In this document: piece by piece, positions 8,462-16,875 of the stretch
How positions within the stretch are numbered: the first letter of the stretch is position 1
Layout of the letters: each line of letters starts with the position of its first letter
Source: RPRB01 sp035543115
GTDB taxonomy: Bacteria; Myxococcota; Myxococcia; Myxococcales; Myxococcaceae
Direction: 5' to 3'
DNA: 42,077 nucleotides
Assembly: GCA_035543115.1 (NCBI GenBank)
Contig: DATKKF010000101.1
Location: 1-42,077, forward strand
The notes under the pieces: model-generated
What the model was told of the DNA's origin: nothing
The model's input: the letters and a program-made list of their open reading frames with translations, nothing else
Databases searched by the model: none
Position numbers and translations under genes: made by a program

Positions 8462-9144
8462 CGCTCTCCCTCCCCCAGGCCGCGGAGGGCGTCCCACCGC
8501 TCGGCGACGCCGCGGTGGCCCTCCAGCAACCGGTGGAACCCCTCGAGCCGCGTCACCGCCCGCAGCGCCATCACCCGCTCCTCCAGCCGCCGCTGGTAGT
8601 CGGACAGCCGCAGCGGGGGGTGCGGCGCGCCTACGTCGAGGAGCACGTCCGGGCGCTCGTGCTCGAAGAAGGCGTAGCGCACGGCCACCGGGACCGACTG
8701 CGCCTGGCTCATCCGGGCGAGCGTCTCCACCCCACGCTCGAGCCGCAGCGGCAGCTCACCCGGCGGACGGTGCTCGCCCTCGGGGAAGACGAAGACGGCC
8801 GCGCCGGGCTGCCGGAGCAAGCCCCGGGCGTAGCGCAGCGTCTCCAGCGATGAGGGTGCCTCACCGCGCCGGATGGAGAAGGCGCCGATGTGCCGGAGGA
8901 ACGGGTAGCGCGCGAGGTTCCGCTCCTCCATCAGCGCGAAGCCATCCCAGCCGGCGGCCTTGCCCAGCTGGTGCACCACGAAGCCGTCCCACCAGTTGGC
9001 GTGGTTCAGGTAGACCAGGAGCCCCCGGGGCGCGGGCGGCAGCTCGCCGCGCAGCCACACCGCGCGGAACGAGGCGCGCACCTTCCGGCGAACGTAGGCC
9101 TCCACCAGGTGCTGGCGGAGGCAGCCCTTGCACGCCGGGATCAC
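8458..9144 (-). CDS. Lysophospholipid acyltransferase-family protein (carotenoid-cluster acyltransferase)
   Basis: A protein of 228 residues with the acyltransferase motifs NHANWWD (NHX4D) and FPEGE, and hydrophobic segments around them. The start is a GTG overlapping the crtYd stop as GTGA; the frame extends further up but into crtYd. Residues 5-10 hold two Cys (ACKGC). It lies between crtYd and the regulator, in the position of an unassigned gene of the M. xanthus carB operon. With a glycosyltransferase in the same operon, the likely role is adding a fatty acid to the sugar of a carotenoid glycoside at the membrane (inference). An ordinary phospholipid role is not excluded. Confidence 0.8.
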   Translation of the reverse strand: MIPACKGCLRQHLVEAYVRRKVRASFRAVWLRGELPPAPRGLLVYLNHANWWDGFVVHQLGKAAGWDGFALMEERNLARYPFLRHIGAFSIRRGEAPSSLETLRYARGLLRQPGAAVFVFPEGEHRPPGELPLRLERGVETLARMSQAQSVPVAVRYAFFEHERPDVLLDVGAPHPPLRLSDYQRRLEERVMALRAVTRLEGFHRLLEGHRGVAERWDALRGLGEGER

Positions 9145-9476
9145 GGCGTCACCTCCGCCGGGCGTGGCCAGAACAGCGCCAGCCCGAACACCACCAGGAG
9201 ATTGGTGAGGAGAAAGAAGAGCGCCTCCTCGATGGGCACGGCGCCGAGGTAGACGCCCAAATGCTTCCCCGGGCCGAACTTCCACACGCCCGCGCGGATC
9301 GCCAGATGGTCTCCGGCCACGAGCCAGGCCGTCACCGCCAGCGCCGGCGGCAACACCGCGCGGAGCACGTGCGGGGTTTGTCCGCGGTACCGCCAGGCGA
9401 TCACCGCGAGCTGCACCGCGAGGACCGGGAGCGCCCAGCCCAGGAGGTGGACGAGGTAGGCGGTGGGCCCGTTCAC
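9141..9476 (-). CDS. crtYd: Lycopene cyclase subunit CrtYd
   Basis: A protein of 111 residues with three hydrophobic helices, one half of the heterodimeric membrane lycopene cyclase of the CrtYc/CrtYd type. The C-terminal signature PIEEALFFLLTN is present, preceded by WKFGPGKHLGVYLG. It acts with CrtYc to form a beta-ionone ring on a psi end of lycopene or a related acyclic carotenoid in the membrane. The GTG start overlaps the crtYc stop (GTGA), so the two subunits are translationally coupled, as expected for a 1:1 complex. Confidence 0.88.
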   Translation of the reverse strand: MNGPTAYLVHLLGWALPVLAVQLAVIAWRYRGQTPHVLRAVLPPALAVTAWLVAGDHLAIRAGVWKFGPGKHLGVYLGAVPIEEALFFLLTNLLVVFGLALFWPRPAEVTP

Positions 9477-9796
9477 GCCGTCACCCCGCGATCGCGCAGC
9501 CGGAGGAGCCGCCGCCCCGCCCACAGCCCGGTGAGCAGCGTCTGCAGGCCAAAGAAGAGGTACTCCTCGAGCGGGAGGTACCCGAGCCGGATGCCCCAGG
9601 TCTTCCCCGGGGGGAAGTCCCACAACCCCTGCTTCACCGCCGCGTTGTCCCAGGGCGCCGTGGTCAGGTACACGACCAGCAGCAACTGGAGCACTCCCTT
9701 CCACGGCAGCCGCTTCACCGTCCCCGACCACCAGAGGACACCGAGCACCAGCAGCGGCAGCGCCACGAAGAGCGCGAGGAAGCGCCCGTAGGTCAC
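9473..9796 (-). CDS. crtYc: Lycopene cyclase subunit CrtYc
   Basis: A protein of 107 residues, paralogous to CrtYd: three membrane helices, a WDFPPGKTWGIRLGYLPLEE stretch containing the PxEE motif, and the following YLFF. Together with CrtYd it forms the beta-cyclase known from myxobacteria and actinobacteria. The GTG start overlaps the glycosyltransferase stop by GTGA. The frame upstream runs into the antisense reading of neighbours and was discarded. Confidence 0.88.
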   Translation of the reverse strand: MTYGRFLALFVALPLLVLGVLWWSGTVKRLPWKGVLQLLLVVYLTTAPWDNAAVKQGLWDFPPGKTWGIRLGYLPLEEYLFFGLQTLLTGLWAGRRLLRLRDRGVTA

Positions 9797-10884
9797 CGCT
9801 CGCCTCCCCGGACCGCGCGCTCCATCCGTCCGCCTGGAAGGAGGGTGAAGCAGCCCCCCCGCCAATCCACGGTCCGGCCGCCGAGGGAGCCGAGCCACGC
9901 GGCGAGCAGCATCGCCTCGCCGAGCAGCCACTCCCAGCCGCCGTCCGCCCCGTCGGGGCGGCCCCTGGACAGAGCGAGCCCCAGGGCGATGCGGAGCGCC
10001 AGCAGCACCGCCAGCGCGGTCACCTCTCCGGCCGAGCCCACCAGGACGGCGAGGCCGAGGAGCAGCGGCGTCGGCGCGAGCAGGAGCGGAACGGTGGGGT
10101 ACAGCGCCGGCCGGTGCGCGCGGAGCACCTGCATCCAGCGGCGGAAGCGGCGAAGCACGCTGCCGAGCGGTACCGCTCGAGGGAGCGGCATCCGCGCGGC
10201 CGAGGCCACCCGCATCACCGGAAGCCCCCGAAGGTGGAGGAAGCGCGCCAGTTCCAGATCCTCGCCGATGTGGCCGGTGAGCCCGCGCAGCGCCTCGAGC
10301 GCCGGGGCGGAGAGGCCGAGCGCCTTCCCGCAGACCGCCTTCGAGCCGGCCGACATCAGGTCGAGGGCGACGAAGCTGTGCTGGCTCGAGCGGAGCAGCC
10401 CCCGGATCGCGGCCGCGCCGAGCCCCCTGCCCCCCTCCGGCTCGGGCGCCGCGGTGGCGAGCGCCGCGCCGGCCGAGAGCGCCCCGGAGAGGCCCTCGAG
10501 CAGCGCCCGGTCCACCGCCACGTCCGCGTCGACGACCAGGACCTGACGTCCGGCCGGACGCAGCGTGTCCAGGGCGTACAGCACGTGCCCTACCTTGCGG
10601 TTGAGGCACGCGGGGTCCGAGAAGTGCCACTCGACGCCGTCCGCGAGCCGGGGCCGGTACGGCGAGACGACGACCTGCCGCACCGGGATGTCCGGCGGGA
10701 ACGGGACCGCGAGGTTGGCCAGCTCGGGCTCGGTCGGCTCGTCGAGCGGGCGGATGAGGAGCATCGGTAGGAGGGCCCGGGGGGGCGGAGCCGGCGGCTG
10801 CCGCAGCACGCGGAGGAGGGTGATCGCGCTGAACACCGCCGCGACCACGGTCCAGACCAGGACGGCGAGGGCGAGCGTGCTCAT
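9793..10884 (-). CDS. GT21/HpnI-like glycosyltransferase of the carotenoid operon
   Basis: A protein of 363 residues. There is an N-terminal membrane helix (residues 2-22), then a GT-A catalytic domain with LLIRPLDEP, LNRKVGH, the DxD-type VVDADVAVD, a GEDLELARFL acid motif, and RFRRW matching the (Q/R)xxRW motif of ceramide-glucosyltransferase-like GT21 enzymes. C-terminal membrane helices span about 285-340. Its place between crtC and crtYc suggests that it adds a sugar to the 1'-hydroxyl made by CrtC, giving a carotenoid glycoside. The ATG overlaps the crtC stop as ATGA. Sugar identity cannot be read from sequence. Confidence 0.8.
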   Translation of the reverse strand: MSTLALAVLVWTVVAAVFSAITLLRVLRQPPAPPPRALLPMLLIRPLDEPTEPELANLAVPFPPDIPVRQVVVSPYRPRLADGVEWHFSDPACLNRKVGHVLYALDTLRPAGRQVLVVDADVAVDRALLEGLSGALSAGAALATAAPEPEGGRGLGAAAIRGLLRSSQHSFVALDLMSAGSKAVCGKALGLSAPALEALRGLTGHIGEDLELARFLHLRGLPVMRVASAARMPLPRAVPLGSVLRRFRRWMQVLRAHRPALYPTVPLLLAPTPLLLGLAVLVGSAGEVTALAVLLALRIALGLALSRGRPDGADGGWEWLLGEAMLLAAWLGSLGGRTVDWRGGCFTLLPGGRMERAVRGGER

Positions 10885-11780
10885 GCCGCGCGCTCCACCC
10901 GGGTCCGGAAGCGGGCCATCCACCGCACCAGCGGCGAGCGGAACCGGCGAAAGTCCGCCACCTCGCCGATGGCGTGCAGCTCGCCCGCGTGCGCCACCTG
11001 CCGGGCGTAGAACGGCGAGGACTCGACCAGGTCCGGCCACGGCACCTCGAGTCCCCCGGCGGACAGGGTCCGCGGGACGCGGAGCCCCCAGCTGGTGGCC
11101 GTGACCTCGGACCCCGGCGCCTCGTCGCGGGTGAGCGAGGTGCCGCGGGCGCCGGTCCGCACCGTGAGCCGCTCGCCGGCCGGGAGGCGGAAGTCGATGG
11201 CCGTCCGGTCGGGCGCGTGCACCCGGGTCCAGGACCAGGAGGGCAAGGTCGACCCGAGCGGCGAGTCCCCGGCGTTGGCGTCGTGGTAGCCGTGGCCCCG
11301 GAGCACGTGCCCGAGGAGCGGCAGCCGCAGCTCGGCGTCGCAACGGGGCGCGCGCGGCTCCCAGGTATGGCTCCCGTCGGCGAGCAACGGAACGGCGCCC
11401 AGGCCCGGCGCCGTCGGCCAGAGCACCATCTGCACCCACGTCTCGCCGCCGAAGGGCGCGAGCCGCTCGCGGACGTCGATCTCCACCGAGCCGTCCCGCC
11501 CCACCCGGAGCTGCGACCGGCCGATGGAGAGCGCACCGTCGGTCTGGGTGGCGGCGGGGTACTCGCTGAGGACCCACTGCTTGCGATGCCCGCCGACGTA
11601 GAGCGCGAAGTTGACCGCGCAGTGCTCGATGGGCAGCGCGTTGCGGCGGGCCGCGTAGCGCGGCGAGAAGAGGCTCCCCAGCAGGAAGATCACCACCGCG
11701 CTGACCTCGCCGCAGCCGAGGTCGGCGTAGTACCAGCGGTAGGCGCCGGCCCGGTCCGGCAGCGGGGCGAGCGCCCTCAT
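10881..11780 (-). CDS. crtC: Carotenoid 1,2-hydratase CrtC
   Basis: A protein of 299 residues of the hydroxyneurosporene synthase (CrtC) family, which adds water to the terminal C1-C2 double bond of an acyclic end group. Family marks are AYRWYYAD near residue 13, FLLGSLFSPRYA, VNFALY, LPIEHCAVN, GYHDANAG and PSWSWTRVHAPD. The ATG overlaps the crtD stop (ATGA). The product hydroxyl is the natural acceptor for the glycosyltransferase encoded next. Confidence 0.88.
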   Translation of the reverse strand: MRALAPLPDRAGAYRWYYADLGCGEVSAVVIFLLGSLFSPRYAARRNALPIEHCAVNFALYVGGHRKQWVLSEYPAATQTDGALSIGRSQLRVGRDGSVEIDVRERLAPFGGETWVQMVLWPTAPGLGAVPLLADGSHTWEPRAPRCDAELRLPLLGHVLRGHGYHDANAGDSPLGSTLPSWSWTRVHAPDRTAIDFRLPAGERLTVRTGARGTSLTRDEAPGSEVTATSWGLRVPRTLSAGGLEVPWPDLVESSPFYARQVAHAGELHAIGEVADFRRFRSPLVRWMARFRTRVERAA

Positions 11781-13204
11781 CCTCGGCCCTCCAGATCCGC
11801 GGCGAGCTGCATCGCGGCGAACCGGCCGGAGAGCATCACCATCGGCACGCCGCCGCCCGGGTGCGTGCCGCCGCCCGCGTAGACCAGCCCCGGCGCGGGG
11901 TGCGAGCTCGGCCGCCGGAACGGACCGAAGCGTCCATGGGGGAGGAAGCCGTAGAGGGAGCCTCCAGGGGCGCCCTGCCGCTGGAAGTCCACCGGGGTGC
12001 GCTCGCCGAGCACGCGCAGCCGCCCGCGCAGCGACGGATCGAGCGCCTCGACCACGGCGACGCAGCGTGCCCGGAGCGCGTCGGCATGGGGCAGGAAGTC
12101 CTCGCCCATCGCCGGCACGTTGGCCATGACCAAGAGCCCGCTGGTCCCCGGCGCGGCCATCCCCGGGTCGCTCGCCGCCGGGTGACAGACGTAGACGGTG
12201 GGGTGGGACGGGACACGCGCGGAGAAGATCTCCTCGAACTCCCGCCGGTAGTCCGTGGAGAAGAAGACGGTGTGGTGCCGGAGGCGCGAGCGCACCGGCG
12301 CCTCGAGGAGGAGCACGTAGCCCGACATCGCCAGCGGGCCGCCGGACACCCCGGACGCGCCGAGCGGATCGGCGTTCACCACCACCGCGTCGACCGGGGC
12401 CTCGTCACCGGCCGGGCCTACCCGCCAGCCGTTGCCCACCGGCCTCCAGGCCCCCCGCGTCCCCAGGCGGATCTGAACGCCCAGCCGGCGCACCGCCCGC
12501 TCCAGCGCGGCGACCAGCGCGCCCATTCCACCCGCAACGTGGTGCACCCCCTCCACCCGCTCGAGGTGCGCAATGAGGGCGAACGCCGCACTCGCCTGGT
12601 AGGGCGAGGCGCCGGTGTAAGTGGCGAAGCGGCCCACGAACTGCTGCAGCCGTGGGTCGCGGAAGTGGCGCGAGGCGAGCGCGTGCAGGGTGGACATCTG
12701 CATTCCCTGCAGCATCGCCGCGGGTCCCCGCCGGATGACCCGGCCGAAGAAGCCCGCCACCCCCTCGAAGGGCGCCTCGAGGTACGGCTCGCCCGCGGCG
12801 CGGTGAATGGCGGCAGCGGCGGCGTAGAACCCGTCCACCCCCCGGCCCTCGCCGGGCGACATCGCCTCGACCGAGGCACGGGTGGGCTCGATCTCCGGGT
12901 GGGCGACGAAGCCGCTCCCGTCCTCCCAGCGGTACTCGCACTGAGGCGAGAGGGTGATCAGCCGCGGAAGCAGGTCCTCGGCGCCGAGCGCGCCGAAGGT
13001 CTCGCGCACCAGCGCCGGCAGGGTGAGCAAGGTCGGCCCGGTGTCGAGCACCGTGCTTCCGACGGTGAGCTGCTGGGCCTTGCCGCCCAGCCGGGCCTCC
13101 TGCTCGTAGAGCGTGACCTTGCCGCCCGCGCGCGCCAGGAGCCCGGCGGCCACCAGCCCGCCGATGCCTCCGCCGACGACGGCGATCTGCGCGGGGCGGT
13201 TCAC
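11777..13204 (-). CDS. crtD: CrtI-family carotenoid dehydrogenase, probably CrtD (3,4-desaturase)
   Basis: A protein of 475 residues with an N-terminal FAD dinucleotide site (VVGGGIGGLVAAGLLARAGG) and the C-terminal CrtI-type end (GLVYAGGGTHPGGGVPMVMLSG). The start is a GTG overlapping the crtB stop (GTGA). It is clearly a paralogue of the CrtI encoded two genes upstream. Its position next to crtC suggests hydroxycarotenoid 3,4-desaturation (CrtD), as in the myxobacterial cluster. The specific reaction is inferred from context; it could instead be a second phytoene/zeta-carotene desaturase. Confidence 0.82.
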   Translation of the reverse strand: MNRPAQIAVVGGGIGGLVAAGLLARAGGKVTLYEQEARLGGKAQQLTVGSTVLDTGPTLLTLPALVRETFGALGAEDLLPRLITLSPQCEYRWEDGSGFVAHPEIEPTRASVEAMSPGEGRGVDGFYAAAAAIHRAAGEPYLEAPFEGVAGFFGRVIRRGPAAMLQGMQMSTLHALASRHFRDPRLQQFVGRFATYTGASPYQASAAFALIAHLERVEGVHHVAGGMGALVAALERAVRRLGVQIRLGTRGAWRPVGNGWRVGPAGDEAPVDAVVVNADPLGASGVSGGPLAMSGYVLLLEAPVRSRLRHHTVFFSTDYRREFEEIFSARVPSHPTVYVCHPAASDPGMAAPGTSGLLVMANVPAMGEDFLPHADALRARCVAVVEALDPSLRGRLRVLGERTPVDFQRQGAPGGSLYGFLPHGRFGPFRRPSSHPAPGLVYAGGGTHPGGGVPMVMLSGRFAAMQLAADLEGRG

Positions 13205-14184
13205 GCCACCCCCCCGGGGAGGAGCGGAACCTGCGGGGCCTCCGGCGGCGGCAGCACCGTGCCCGGCCGAAGGAGCGTCGCCGCGGCGTAGCGCAGCTTC
13301 GCGGCGAACGGCACGTGCGCGCGGCCCGAGAAGACGTCGTGCCCCCGGGCCTCGATGTCGCGGAGGATGCCGCCGTACAGCGCCCCCATCAGCTTCACCA
13401 TCCGCCGGGTGCCGAAGCCGGTGAGCCAGTGCACGCCGGCGGCGGCCTGGGTGTAGTAGGCGCGGGCCCGGGCAATCTGACAGCGCATGAACGCGCGCCA
13501 TCGGTCGTCCACCACCCCGCGGGCCAGGTCCTCGCGGGAGAGCCCGAAGGCCGCCAGCTCGTCCTCGGGCAGGTACACCCGGCCGCGGGCCAGGTCCTCC
13601 CGGACGTCGCGGAGGATGTTGGTCAGCTGCATCGCCCGGCCGAGGTCGGCGGCCGCCGCCGTGGCGCGCGCGTCCGAGGTGCCGAGCACGGGGCAGAGGA
13701 GGAGCCCGACCGTGCCCGCCACGCGGAAGCAGTACAGCTCGAGGTCGGCGAACGAGGCGTAACGGTGGCCGGCGACGTCCATCTCCATGCCGGAGACGAG
13801 ATCCTGGAACGGCTGCTCGGGCACGCCGAACCGCCGGATGGTGTCGCGAAGCGCCGCCAGCTCCGCCGCATTCCACGCACCGTCGGACAGATCGCCCACC
13901 GCGCGCTCGCGGATGGGCCCGCGGGCCGGGTCCGCCAGGTGCGGGAGGTCGACGTAGAGACTCCCGATGAGCGCCCGCGCCCGGGCCAGCGTCTGCGAGA
14001 GGGGCTCCGAGCCGCCGACTCCATCGTCGACCAGGTCGTCGAGCCGCCGGCAGAAGGCGTAGAGCGCGAACGCCGCCCTCCGCCGCGCGCCGAAGAGGAG
14101 CAGCGAGGCGAAGGAGAAGCTCCGTGCGTGCTGGCGGGTGACGGCCTTCGCCGTCCGGTACCCCTGGCGAACCAGCGCGTTCAC
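13201..14184 (-). CDS. crtB: Phytoene synthase CrtB
   Basis: A protein of 327 residues of the squalene/phytoene synthase family. The two aspartate motifs are DDLVDD near residue 50 and DVREDLARGRVYLP near 190; RSFSFAS at the N-terminus and QLTNILRDVRED are also typical. It condenses two GGPP to phytoene, the first committed carotenoid step, at the membrane surface. The GTG start at 14184 overlaps the crtI stop as GTGA. The C-terminal ~30 residues are Pro-rich. Confidence 0.95.
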   Translation of the reverse strand: MNALVRQGYRTAKAVTRQHARSFSFASLLLFGARRRAAFALYAFCRRLDDLVDDGVGGSEPLSQTLARARALIGSLYVDLPHLADPARGPIRERAVGDLSDGAWNAAELAALRDTIRRFGVPEQPFQDLVSGMEMDVAGHRYASFADLELYCFRVAGTVGLLLCPVLGTSDARATAAAADLGRAMQLTNILRDVREDLARGRVYLPEDELAAFGLSREDLARGVVDDRWRAFMRCQIARARAYYTQAAAGVHWLTGFGTRRMVKLMGALYGGILRDIEARGHDVFSGRAHVPFAAKLRYAAATLLRPGTVLPPPEAPQVPLLPGGVA

Positions 14185-15713
14185 CTCACCGCCTCCGGGA
14201 CGAGCACTGGGGCGGGGGCGAGGGTCGCGCCGAGGGCCGCCGCCTCGCGCCGCATCCGCTCCACCACCAGCTCGGCCGAGAGCATCACCGTGGGCAGGCC
14301 CGTGCCCGGCTGGGTCGAGGCGCCGACGAAGAACAGGTTCCGCACGGTGCGGTCCTGGTTGGATGGCCGGAACGGGCCCACCTGGAAGAAGTGGTGGCTG
14401 AGGCCGAAGGCGCTGCCGTGCTCGAGCGAGAAGCGGCTCGCCCAGTCGTCGGGGGTGAAGACGCGCTCGGTGACCACATGGCGCTCGAGATCCACGCCCT
14501 CCTCGCGGAGCCGCTCGAGGACCTTCGCCCGAAGCCGCGGACCCTCCGAGGTCCAGTCGAGCGAGGGGTGCTGCCGGGGGACGGGGACGAGCACGTACAG
14601 CCCGTCCCGCCCGGAGGGCGTGAGCGATGGGTCGGTGCGGTTGGCCACCGCGACGTAGAAGCTCGGGTCCGCCGGGACGCGGAAGCGCTCGAAGATGTCC
14701 TCGAACGAGCTCCGGTAATCGCGCCCAAAGAAGACGTTGTGGTGCCCGAGCGCCGGCACCTGCCGGTCGAGCCCGAGGTAGAGCATGTAGCCGCTCGAGG
14801 TGTAGCGGAGCCTCTCCGCGCGCCGGAGCCGGGTCACGGCCGGGTCGATGAGGTTCCGGTAGGCCCAGGGCAGGTCGGCATTGCAGAGGACCAGGTCCGC
14901 CGGGACGTGCGTCCCGTCCTCGAGGGTCACACCGCTGGCCCGCTTCCCCTCGAAGGTGATGGCCTTCACCGCCGTGCGGTAGGCGACGTGGACGCCCACC
15001 TCCTTCGCCAGCCGCTCCAGCGCGCGAGGCAGCGCGAACAGGCCGCCCTCGGGGAACCAGATTCCGACCCCCAGCTCGCTGAACGGGAGGAGCCCGTACA
15101 CCGCGGGGCTCTCGTAGGGCGAGATGCCCAGGTACATGGTCTGGAAGGTGACCGCCGCGCGCAGCCGGTCGTCGCGGAAGAACTCGCTCGCCACCGAGTA
15201 GAGGCGCCGGTGGGCGCGGGCCCGGAAGATGCCGCGGAGGCTCGCGGGGGTGAGGAACTGGCCCAGGTGGTCGAAGTTGCGGCTGACGAACTGGTCCAGG
15301 CTGGTGCGGTACTGCACCCGGCCCAGCGCGAGGAAGCGGAGGAAGCGGGGGAAGCTGCCGGGCTCGATGCGCTCCAGCTCCTGGCCCATGCGGGTGAGCT
15401 CGGAGGTGAAGGTCAAGGCCGAGCCGTCGCGGAAGCGGATCCGGTAGTTCGGCTCGCAGCGGTGCAGCCGGAGGTACGACTCCATCTTCCGGCCGAGCGC
15501 CTGGAAGGTGCGTTCCACCACCTCGGGCATGAGGAGGATGGTGGGCCCCATGTCGAAGGTGTACCCGTCGACGTGGAGCTGGGCGCAGCGTCCGCCGGGC
15601 GCGGGCGTCTGCTCGAACACCCGGACCTCCAGCCCTGCATGGGCCAGACGGGCCGCGGCGGCGAGCCCGCCCACCCCTGCACCAACGACCACTGCCGAGA
15701 GCCGCCGTGCCAT
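14181..15713 (-). CDS. crtI: Phytoene desaturase CrtI
   Basis: A protein of 510 residues with the FAD-binding GAGVGGLAAAARLAHAGL at the N-terminus, the MGPTILLMP block, and the C-terminal signature GASTQPGTGLPTVMLSAE. It is full length for bacterial CrtI, which desaturates phytoene towards lycopene. The ATG lies 6 bp after the crtE stop without a clear ribosome site, suggesting coupling. In M. xanthus two CrtI enzymes cooperate, with one gene outside the cluster; only one clear crtI is present here, so a partner may lie elsewhere (inference). Confidence 0.92.
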   Translation of the reverse strand: MARRLSAVVVGAGVGGLAAAARLAHAGLEVRVFEQTPAPGGRCAQLHVDGYTFDMGPTILLMPEVVERTFQALGRKMESYLRLHRCEPNYRIRFRDGSALTFTSELTRMGQELERIEPGSFPRFLRFLALGRVQYRTSLDQFVSRNFDHLGQFLTPASLRGIFRARAHRRLYSVASEFFRDDRLRAAVTFQTMYLGISPYESPAVYGLLPFSELGVGIWFPEGGLFALPRALERLAKEVGVHVAYRTAVKAITFEGKRASGVTLEDGTHVPADLVLCNADLPWAYRNLIDPAVTRLRRAERLRYTSSGYMLYLGLDRQVPALGHHNVFFGRDYRSSFEDIFERFRVPADPSFYVAVANRTDPSLTPSGRDGLYVLVPVPRQHPSLDWTSEGPRLRAKVLERLREEGVDLERHVVTERVFTPDDWASRFSLEHGSAFGLSHHFFQVGPFRPSNQDRTVRNLFFVGASTQPGTGLPTVMLSAELVVERMRREAAALGATLAPAPVLVPEAVR

Positions 15714-15719
15714 GTGAGG

Positions 15720-16781
15720 TCAGGAACGACGCTGGGAGAGGGTCAGCACCAGCGAGTCGAGCAGGTCCCGGAAGCCACCGCCATGGGGAAGGGACCCGAG
15801 CGCGCGCCGCGCCGACCGGGTGGCCCGCTCGATCAGCCGTTCGGTGGCGGCCAGCCCGCCGTGGGCCGTCACCAGGGTGCGGGCCCGGGCGAGCGCGACC
15901 GGGTCGGACCGCCGCTCGGCCCAGAGCGCTTCCATCTCGGCACGGATGGCGTGGGGCGCGCGGGTGTAGGCGGCCACCACCGGGAAGGTCCGCTTGCCCT
16001 GGACGAAGTCGCCGTCGGTGCTCTTTCCGGCGGCCTGGGAATCGCCGAACAGGCCGATGACGTCGTCGCGCATCTGGTAGGCGAGCCCCACGTGCCGGCC
16101 CACCCGGTCGAGCGCGTCCACCAGCCCTCGAGGCGCCCCGGCGAGCATCGCCCCGCAGACCAGTGGGGCCACGAAGCCGTAGCGCGCCGTCTTCAGATGC
16201 GCCACCCGGAGCGTCTGGAACAGAGTGACCTCGGGCAGCGGCGCCCGGGTGAGGTCGAGGTCCAGGTACTGACCGGCCGCGGTCTGCCGGCAGACGCCGA
16301 GGTAGTAGCGCACCGCGCGCGAGGTGCCTGGCAGCCCCGTCTCGAGCATCGCCTCGATGGAGCGGGCGAACAGGTGATCGCCCATCACCACCGCCAGGTC
16401 CTCGCCCAGCCTTCCATCGGCCAGCACCCGATGCAGCGCAGGGCTACCGCGGCGGCGCTCGGCGCAGTCCGCCACGTCGTCGTGGATCAGGAGAAACGTG
16501 TGGAGCAGCTCGAAGGCGGCGGCGAAGCTCCACAACCCTTCGGGGAGCTCGGCGTGCCCCGTACCCATCCCGTGACCGACGGCCACCAGCGCCGGCCGCA
16601 ATCGCTTCGCGGGCCTGAGCGCGTATTCGCGGGTGTGCGCCAGCGCCTCGCTCCAGCGAGGGTCGATGCTCTGCTCGTCGGAGAGCGCGAGAAGCTCTGC
16701 CAGCCGTCCCTCGACGTGGGACTGCACGTGGCGCAACCAGAGCAGGGCGGCGTCGGACGGTTCGGTCAGCGCGAGGGCCAT
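15720..16781 (-). CDS. crtE: Geranylgeranyl diphosphate synthase CrtE
   Basis: A protein of 353 residues of the trans-isoprenyl diphosphate synthase family. The first Asp motif is in LLIHDDVAD, and the second in QMRDDVIGLFGD, followed by GKSTDGDFVQGKRTFPVV. It supplies GGPP to CrtB and is the first gene of the operon. The ATG at 16781 has GAAGGGA about 9 bases upstream. The promoter and a four-repeat operator lie directly upstream. Confidence 0.93.
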   Translation of the reverse strand: MALALTEPSDAALLWLRHVQSHVEGRLAELLALSDEQSIDPRWSEALAHTREYALRPAKRLRPALVAVGHGMGTGHAELPEGLWSFAAAFELLHTFLLIHDDVADCAERRRGSPALHRVLADGRLGEDLAVVMGDHLFARSIEAMLETGLPGTSRAVRYYLGVCRQTAAGQYLDLDLTRAPLPEVTLFQTLRVAHLKTARYGFVAPLVCGAMLAGAPRGLVDALDRVGRHVGLAYQMRDDVIGLFGDSQAAGKSTDGDFVQGKRTFPVVAAYTRAPHAIRAEMEALWAERRSDPVALARARTLVTAHGGLAATERLIERATRSARRALGSLPHGGGFRDLLDSLVLTLSQRRS

Positions 16782-16809
16782 CGGGTCCCTTCCCTTCGAG
16801 GCGGCGGCT

Positions 16810-16838
16810 GGAGTAAAGGCGTGTCAGAGGTTCGTCAA
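16810..16838 (-). promoter_or_regulatory. Promoter of the carotenoid operon (crtE)
   Basis: Read on the minus strand, TTGACG at 16838-16833 is followed after 17 bp by TACTCC at 16815-16810. The -35 is one base off consensus and the -10 is weak, as expected for a regulated housekeeping-sigma promoter. The expected transcription start is near 16803, about 20 nt upstream of the crtE ATG. The -35 lies inside the third 11-bp repeat of the operator, so a bound CarH-like protein would block it. Confidence 0.55.
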
Positions 16839-16863
16839 GGTTATGTGCAATGTTTGTCCAGAT
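16820..16863 (-). promoter_or_regulatory. CarH-type operator: four contiguous 11-bp direct repeats
   Basis: On the crtE coding strand, four units follow one another without gaps: ATCTGGACAAA (16863-16853), CATTGCACATA (16852-16842), ACCTTGACGAA (16841-16831) and CCTCTGACACG (16830-16820). All four carry AC at positions 7-8, three of four have A at position 9 and three of four have T at position 4. This fits the AnnTnnACAn-type 11-bp direct repeats described for Thermus thermophilus CarH. The first unit is a full match and the others are partial. The third repeat contains the -35 box. The encoded MerR/B12 protein is the obvious ligand. Confidence 0.6.
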
Positions 16864-16875
16864 AAGAGGGACGGG

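Noticed and set aside
14391..16865. Long plus-strand open frame (824 residues) across crtI and crtE
   Set aside because: Antisense shadow of high-GC coding DNA: rich in Arg, Gly, Glu and His, no domain, and it opposes two clear enzyme genes.
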